A stretch of DNA of 38,500 nt from Mesostigma viride (lineage: Eukaryota > Streptophyta > Mesostigmatophyceae > Mesostigmatales > Mesostigmataceae). Under the pieces are notes generated by a model, which had not been told where the DNA came from, ran no database searches, and saw nothing but the letters and a program-made list of their open reading frames with translations. Shown one piece after another: positions 22,001-31,000 of this stretch. Within the stretch, counting starts at the first letter, position 1; each line of letters begins with the position of its first letter. The stretch spans positions 2,625,334 through 2,663,833 of the forward strand of contig RPFO01000418.1 of the NCBI GenBank assembly GCA_009746045.1, given 5' to 3'. The translations under genes were made by a program, and so were the position numbers.

Positions 22001-25000
22001 TGTGCAGCTGGCACAGTAACTCTGATGACTTGGGCTGGCTCTCATAACCTTTCTCGCAGCTCATTGCCTGCAAGTGCAAATGCCTAGAACTGTTCCAGTC
22101 CACGTCAGGCTCCCACCAACTCCAGAAACCACAACTGCACAAGGGCGAAACACCAAATACGAAAATATTTTAATACCATGTACACCAATTGCGCTCATAA
22201 GGTACCTTCTGGGGGGGGGGAAAAGAACTTAATTTTTAACTACCAATTGATGACATGAGTGGTCGACACATCCATGGTCCACATGCGAAGAGTCCCGCAC
22301 GCCAGCACGTGATCCATGACTGCGGATAAAAAGGGTCCTCAAAAGGCAACGATAGCTATCCTGTGCAACCCCACGATAGCTATCCTGTGCAACCCCACGA
22401 TAGCTATCCTGTGCAACCCCACGATAGCTATCCTGTGCAACTCCAAATGTTAAGCTACAGCTAATGTCGAGGGGGAAAAGAGGGGGGGGTTGCAGGTGAA
22501 CCCTGGGTGTGCCCCTAAAAGCCCTCAGGCTCCGGGAGAGGCCTTTATATTCCCCCAATCGGGTGCCTCTAAATGCGTTCCAAGTCTATCTGTGGGCTTT
22601 GGACCATGGGGCAGCCTTGCTGCATCCGCCATGCTTTGCTATGCCAAACCTTAATTGCACCCACAGTTGTGCCCGCACCATGATGCGGAGAGAGCGCTCT
22701 GAGGCCTGCCCACTTAGGGCAGTGAGAGAAGCTAGGGCGCACTCCCTCCGTCTCACTGTGTATAGGGGTTGAAGGTTCCTTTGTTGTTACCCACGCGACG
22801 CAGTCTACGTGAGAATTAATTAATTAATAATTAATTAATTAGTTAATTAATTAATCAACACAGTCCCCGTGATAACAAATCGATTAATTAATTCATTAAT
22901 GTCGAAGAAAAAGTCCCACATACCCTACCGCATGGCGTGATGCGGCCCACCCATCCTGCCGCATTACACATCACGACACGCGGTCATGGCACAAGCACAC
23001 ACCATCGGCCCACCCATCATGACACAGTACGATGCGCGGTCATGGCACAAGCACAAACCATCGGCCCACACATCATACTGCATCGCGCTGCCAACCCCAC
23101 CCAGCGTACGGCACACGCGCGGCCAACCCAACCCACCGTCCTGCATGGCGCGAGGTTTGCCACCCACCGTACTGCATGGCGTGGCTGCCCATCGAAAAGG
23201 TGCCATTGTTGGACGTGCGGTCCCGCACCAGCTCAAACTGCTGCTGCAGCGTCTCCCCGTTCAGATCCAGTGCGTCGCTGCCATGAGTACCGAAACCGAC
23301 CCCGTGGTCGCATACGGCACATGGCGTCCGACACGCACGGCCGCAAGGCGGGTTGGAACGTGCGGCACGTGGCAGACATGGAAACGGAGCAGGCCCTCAA
23401 CGGTGACTAAATCAGAAGCAGCAGCCGTTGAATAGATGCAGAGATTCATGCAGAGAAGGATGTTTAGTTATTACTGTTAGGAACTTTTTTAGCTTAGTAG
23501 CCAAAAAGTGAAAGAGGAAGCTGTGACAGAGAGAGAGAGACATAGGTAGGGCCGAGATACGCCAGAGAGGTAGGATGGACTGTCGAGCAAGTGCTGATCA
23601 TGCGAGGGGAAACCAAGGGTAAAATGGTCAGTCAGGAAACACTGAAAAGTCCAAATGCCTCCACTCGTCAGTTTTCTCTGCCAGTGACGATTGCCCCAGC
23701 CAGTGACCAGTGCAGGACAAGCCAGGGTGATGGTTTGACGTCCAAAACCGTGCAGGATCGGTGGCCTTGTGAGGCCGCAGAAAGATGCAGCAAAGGGTAA
23801 CAGTGGAGGGAGCCGCAGTGTGGAAACTGCAAAGGGAAAAGGAGGGTAAGAGTTCAGGGAGATGAAGTGGGGAAGCTGCAAAGGGAAAAGGAGGGTAAGA
23901 GTTAAGGGAAACGAGGTGGGGAAACTGCAAAGGGAGAAGGAGGGTAAGAGTTAAGGGAAACGAAGTGGGGAAACTGTAACGGGAAACGGAAGCTGGGCGG
24001 TAGGGACGAGCGTGCACGGGCCACGCACACACGGCCACCGTGGAACGTGCAGGTGGCGTGCTTCATGACCACCACGCACACACGGCCACCGTGGAACTTG
24101 CAGGTGGCGTGCTTCATGACCACCACGCACACACGGCCACCGTGGAACGTGCAGGTGGCGTGCTTCATGACCACCACGCACACACGGCCACCGTGGAACG
24201 TGCAGGTGGCGTGCTTCATGACCACCACGCACACACGGCCACCGTGGAACGTGCAGGTGGCACGCTTCATGACCACCACGCACACACGGCCACCGTGGAA
24301 CGTGCAGGTGGCGTGCTTCATGACCACCACGCACACACGGCCACCGCTACCGTGGAACGTGCAGGTGGCGTGCTTCATGACCACCACGCACACACGGCCA
24401 CCGTGGAACGTGCAGGTGGCGTGCTTCATGACCACCACGCACACACGGCCACCGTGGAACGTGCAGGTGGCGTGCTTCATGACCACCACGCACACACGGC
24501 CACCGCTACCGTGGAACGTGCAGGTGGCGTGCTTCATGACCACCACGCACACACGGCCACCGCTACCGTGGAACGTGCAGGTGGCGTGCTTCATGACCAC
24601 CACGCACACACGGCCACCGCTACCCAGGAACGTGCAGGTGGCGTGCTTCATGACCACCACGCACACACGGGAAATCATACATGGAAAAGCACAAGATAGT
24701 CGAATCCTGTAAGTAACTATCATTGGAATTATACAAGATAATTAGCAGTCTACTACCGTCAGAACGGTCAGTGGGTCATGCCAGTAAGACGACAAGGTAA
24801 TGCATTCAAGGCAGAGGGTTGGGATGCCCTCTCAAACGCAAGGGGGGCCAGGCCTAGCGACCTCTGGCACACTACAACACGAGGTTGCAAGATGCAACCG
24901 AACCAGCATGCTTGCAAGAGTTCCTCTTGCTACTATCTGCCGCAATACAGGGGTCGTGGCAACCAGTGCTGACAGCAACAGCAGCGATGCCACCGTTGCG

Positions 25001-28000
25001 CCCCCTCGGTACCGAATGCATAACCGCTACAAGAGTGACAACAGTATTGTCTCCCTAGAGGACCCACTGGCTAAAAGATTTCACTGTGAATGCTTAATTT
25101 AATGCACGGGTTTGACATATGTTGCTGTTTGACACATGCTGCTCCGGTGGGGGGCTGACATTCCCTGCGACTGCTGTCCGCCACGTCCGCGTTTTCCGCC
25201 ATACACCATGACACAATCATTCCACCATGGCACGGCCACACCACACGGCCCCTTTGTCGCCTTGTATTCCACCACACGGCCCTATTATACCCTTTTACTC
25301 CACCTATGGCCGCTCACCTATTCTCCATCCATGCCACGCTGAACAGGTCACCCAGGCAGGTGTCGTAGCCAGAGGGCAGCACGGGCCCTGGCCCAGGGCA
25401 GTACGTGGCCCAGCTGCTCTCTTCCGCGTTGGCCGCTGGGGAATATTTAATATGCGGCAGGTCCAGTACGATGGTGAAAGGGCCAAGAAGAGAATCGCCA
25501 CTCACACAAGTCACCATCAGCAGCAAGAGAAGCGCAACCATGGGCAGCAGGTGGGGCGCCAGTATCAGCTACTCCATCAAACCGAGCAACCCACGTCTTG
25601 CAAGGTCTCGCAAGGTCTCGCAAGGTCCCAACCATCTCGAGGTTGTCGGTCTCCATGCACACAACCAGTTGACATGCGTTCCTGCGTTCCCGCGTTCATG
25701 AGGAGCCAAACAAGAGCCAGGAGGAAGGAGACTAAAGCGGGGAGGAGAATGAAGTTTATGGATTGGGCGGGAGGAGGAAGGAGACTAAAGCGGGAAGGAG
25801 AATAAAGTTTATGGATTGGGCGGGAGGAGGAAGGAGACTAAAGCGGGAAGGAGAATAAAGTTTATGGATGGGGCGGGAGGAGGAAGGAGACTAAAGCGGG
25901 AAGGAGAATAAAGTTTATGGGGAGGGCGGGAGGAGGAAGGAGACTAAAGCGGGGAGGAGAATAAAGTTTATGGATGGGGCGGGAGGAGGATGTGTGCGGG
26001 CAGTTATTATAAACAGACAGCGTCAACACAGGGACGGGAATCCATCAAATAATTGACTAAACACTGGGCTTGAAGGGAACGAGGGAATCCATAACTATAC
26101 CATCCGTTTATATACCATCCGTAACTATACCATCCGTAACTATACCATCCGTAACTATACCATCCGTAACTATACCATCCGTAACTTTCCATACGCCATC
26201 CGCTCACAACCTTGCGAGAAAAACACGCAGTGATGGGCTTAATGGAAAGGTAAGGGTCGTAGCGTTTGCTCTTGTGCTTCACTAGTAGCCCGAGCTGGCA
26301 CACCACAGGTATACAGGAATTCAAGTAAGCACGCGACCGCGCCACCATGCTCCGCCGACTCTCGCCTCCACGAAGATGGTCCACACTCAGCAGACAAACC
26401 ATCGACTCTGCAACCTGCTATTCTGCAGTTTCAAGTCAGCCATCTAGTCTGCAGGGACCGCCACCAACAATAGCGAAACTTTGCTATTGGGATCTGCCTG
26501 TAATCTATCGCAGGTCGCAATACGTCGCTGCCCCCAGCCCCGGCAACGGGCGACCCCCGTCGCGGTATGCCCCAATCACTTGCACGACCGCTGTGTGCCT
26601 ACCCACACCACACCGCCACAAGACACAGGGCCATCCATTTGCCTGCCCCTTGCACCAGTGGCTCGAATATATCATGCCCCCGCCTTCCACACCCCCCACA
26701 CCCTCACCCCCGCCCAACCTGGGGCAACACACACACACACACACACACATGCGCATCCACCCACGCCTGTGGCAACGCACACACATTATACTGTGCTATA
26801 GTGACCACATGCGCATCCATCCACACCTGTGGCAACGCACACATATTATACTGTGCTATAGTGACCACATGCGCAACCACCCACGCCTGTGGCAACTCAA
26901 AAATATTTTACTGTGCGGTAGAGACCACATGCGCATTTGCCCCCGCTGAGGCAACGCACAGACACCCACCTGTGGCTACGTAGATATTCAGGTCCGGTGG
27001 CAGCAGCCCTTCAAAGATGCTCCCACTCTCACACGCCTCGATGTACATCACCTGTGCGGCAAAAGCCGTCAGCGCGCATGACACGCGCACGGATGGGGCT
27101 CGGGGAATGAGGGATTGCGCACGGATGGGGCTCTGGGAATGTGGGATTGCGCACGGATGGGGCTCTGGGAATGTGGGATTGCGCACGGATGGGGCTCTGG
27201 GAATGAGGGATTGCGCACGGATGGGGCTCTGGGAATGTGGGATTGCGCACGGATGGGGCTCGGGGAATGAGGGATTGCTCCTACTCTAGGAATGTGGGAC
27301 ATCAATGTTCGGTCCGTTTTCGACCTGCATTCAGTTCGGAGTCGGCATTTAGTTGATCGAGCCAGTGCTAACACACACAGAATGGATGGACTGCCTTCAA
27401 CCTGAGCCCTTGACCCTTCCCGTTGTCCCCCCCCCCAGCCTCAGTGCACACCATTTGTGGCAGGCGGCGATCGCAGCGAACATGCACAAGGGACGTGGCA
27501 ACAAAAAGACCCGCAAAAAAAGAAACCCTTTCTGAGATAAACACACAGCAGCTGTGAATTGGTTAAAAACAGAAGCATGGCACAAATAGGATGACACACT
27601 ATACGATGCACACAATAGCATGGCACAGTATAGCACATGCAAGAATACATACTATAGAATATATACTATAGCCTACTATACAATACATACTATAGAATAC
27701 ATACTATAGAATACATACTAAAGAATACATACTACAGAATACATACTATATAGTGTCCAAACGTGCTCCAATCTGCCAGACGTCCTTGTGCTGTCGCCCG
27801 TACCGGTACCCCAGATTCTACGCAGTAGCTTCCTGGGCAATACTTTCGAAAATCGAATTTGATTAATGACGACTACTCCGGCATCATCGTATGCACGCAC
27901 GCACCATCTCCTGGAAGGCCTTGCGGTCGGACATCTCCTTGAGCGTCGCGATCAGGTCACTCGCCATCTGCAGGGGAATGCCGTGACGGCGCACAGAGGG

Positions 28001-31000
28001 TAAACCCCCATCCATTTACCCTTGTCAAATACCATTACAACCTTTACACCATTACACAAAACATTTGTTGAACCATGACACTGCGTAGCCGGTACGACGC
28101 GCCAGCAGCAGGAATGAGTTGCGGCGAAGAGTTGACAAGCATCAGAATCAGAAAAAGGCAAAGCAAGCGACAAAGGGCGCACGTAGACAAAGCAAGCGAC
28201 AAAAGGCGTACGCAGGCAAACCAAGCGACAAAGGGCGCACACAGGCAAAGAAAGCGACAAAGGGCGCACGTAGGCAAACCAAGCGACAAAGGGCGCACAC
28301 AGGCAAAGCAAGCGACAAAGGGCGAACGTACGCTCCACAGTGAAGAAGACGGCATAGTACACAAGTTCTTGTTTCCCAAACCTTTAGCCCCCCAAACGAA
28401 CCCCTCGAGTGCATTAAGTAAAGTGCCACGCTACCTGTCTAAGCTCAAACACTCGCTTTCCAGTCCCAAACAAAAAACACGTTGCAGCATTTGCTATCTT
28501 CAACACCTGAACTACGAAACTCGTAGATCCGGATCTAGCCATCGAGATCGCTGAGCTCTGACCGTGCCTAACGGCAGATGTATCATAACGGCAGTCAAGG
28601 GTTCGACAATCCGTGGCGGAAACAAGTTGATACCCCTCCCCCTTATCCCAGTACCCTATTGCAAATCCTTGAACCGAAAAATCGCCTCACAATCTTAATT
28701 GAGCAGCGGAAAAGGGTAACATAGTAGACGATAAAGCATGGATTTTACGGTACAGAAAAAAAAAAATGCCTAACAAAACATGCCTTTGATAGTAAAAAAG
28801 CCTACCTCACGTGATGTGAGACTGTCTAAAGGTATAGTGTGAACAATTGCTCACAATTTCCGAGCTTGTTAACAACACTCACCAGGAAGGGCTGCCCCAT
28901 CGGCATGCCGAGAATGCCGGGCGAGCCGTGGTCACTGTAGAATACAAAGACGCGGTCGTGGGGGCCGCTAGCGATCACCTTGCCGCTGCCAACCGGCCCA
29001 CACTGGTTACTGGCGTCCGTCAGCGCGCTGGCATTTCCGGAGAGTACGGCGAGGACGTTTGCCGCTGACACCTGGCTGCCGGTGTAGTCCTTGGGCACCC
29101 CCGCGTACATGTCAGGGCTGGGGCCCAAGGGGGGAATTCAGAAATAAAGGTGGAACAGGTTAAGAAAGGTGGAAATAGGTGAATAATGGTGGAATAGGTT
29201 AGTAGATGTAGAATCAATGGATAAAGGTGGAAATAGGAGATTAAAGCTGGAATAGGTTAGTAAATGTGGAATAGATTCATAAAGGTGGCAATAGGTGTTA
29301 AAGGGAATAGGTTAGCAAAAGTCGAATAAACCAATAAAGGTGGAAATAGGTGAATAAATGTGGAATAGACAAAGCAAGGCCAGGCGGACACAAGGAAGAG
29401 TCAAGCACGGCTCCAGACAGACGGTGCAAGGAAATACGGAACCAACCGATGACGGCAGCAAGAGCGGATGATGGGGCCAAGCCAGCGGCCGGAATCACAA
29501 AAGAATGGATAGACGACATTGACACCCAAAAAGGCAAGTGCCCGACAGAAATCGCAGCAAACCTACAGATGATCCTGGCCAACCCAGATGCTGGGTCCAA
29601 GGTCAAACCACAGAATACACTGAGCAGAGGCGGCAAACTTGCTAGCTTGGGGGTGTCACGGGGTGCTACATGGCATGCCCGACATCAAAACCCGCATTCT
29701 CACGCACTCGGTGTTCTTTCCCCTTGTTGCGGGTCCTTGTCCTCGCGTTCACTCACCCTGTGCACCATTCCTCAACCCTGTGCATTGTCCCTCACCCTGT
29801 GCACTATTTCCCAACGTTCTCATCCCTGGGATGCTGTGGACTGCTTCTAGGGAGAAGCCCTGCACAAGTCCCTGTCAGCTAGGTGCTTACCCCGCGCCTG
29901 CTGCACAAGGCACAAGGCAGCGCTTGTGGGGAGATCCTCACAAACCGTCCATCAAGCGGCCCAAAGGACGCCATACTAGGACCACGACAAGACTTTGCTT
30001 CCCTCAATAGCTGGCAACGCCGTCTGAAAACAAGCGGGAGGGAAAGGGAAAGGGGGATGACCTGTGCACATGTTGGAATAGTGGGTAGGACACGCCTGGC
30101 TTCACCATCATGCCTTGCAGGAACAAACGAACAAATACAAGGAACAGACGAACAAATATGACGTAGAAGGAACAAAAAGATAAGGAACAAACAAATGCAG
30201 TAATGGTGAAACCCTCACGCAAGGAAGACCTGCTCACATACCCCCCTGGGCGGTTGATGATGGTCCCTGGCACCGGGTTGTAGGGGCTGGACGCGATGTC
30301 GTCGTACATCATGACAACTGGCACACGCGGGAGGGCGGGGGGGGGGGCGGGCAGCCAGATGATGGCAGGTATCAGGCGGTCCACAGAGCGGTGTGACAGG
30401 TGAGGTGGTCAGATCGCCACATGTCACGGCCAGACGACGTTGGCTGCTAACGCCAAGGCTGGGAAGCATAGGCGTGGCCTTAGTGCAAGGGTAGGAGCAC
30501 GCAACGCCACATAACAACCAAGTGCAAGGGTAGGGGCACGCAACGCCACATGACAACCAAGTGCAAGGGTAGGGGCACGCAACGCCACGTAACAACCAAG
30601 TGCAAGGGTAGGGGCACGCAACGCCACGTAACAACCAAGTGCAAGGGTAGGGGCACGCAACGCCACGTAACAACCAAGTGCAAGGGTAGGGGCACGCAAC
30701 GCCACGTAACAACCAAGTGCAAGGGTAGGGGCACGCAACGCCACGTAACAACCAAGTGCAAGGGTAGGGGCACGCAACGCCACATAACAACCAAGTGCAA
30801 GGGTGGGGGCACGCAACGCCACATAACAACCAAGTGCAATAACCAAGTGGGCCACCGACATGTCCTGCAAAGTGGCGGAGGAGAAGGGCGTCTTCTAAAC
30901 AGCGGAAAGGGAGCGATTAGATCGTCAGGGGGGTGGGGGGGGGGGGCTTCTTGGGCAACAGCCTGACACACACAGGGGAGCGGCCTGAACAGAGCCGGAA

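Noticed and set aside
30238-30241. Legumain exon 3 ending at TAT before GTGAGC
   Set aside because: This leaves phase 0 and makes exon 4 start with CCC TGA, a stop. The GTATGT donor 4 nt earlier gives phase 2 and restores the conserved [12 protein letters not shown].
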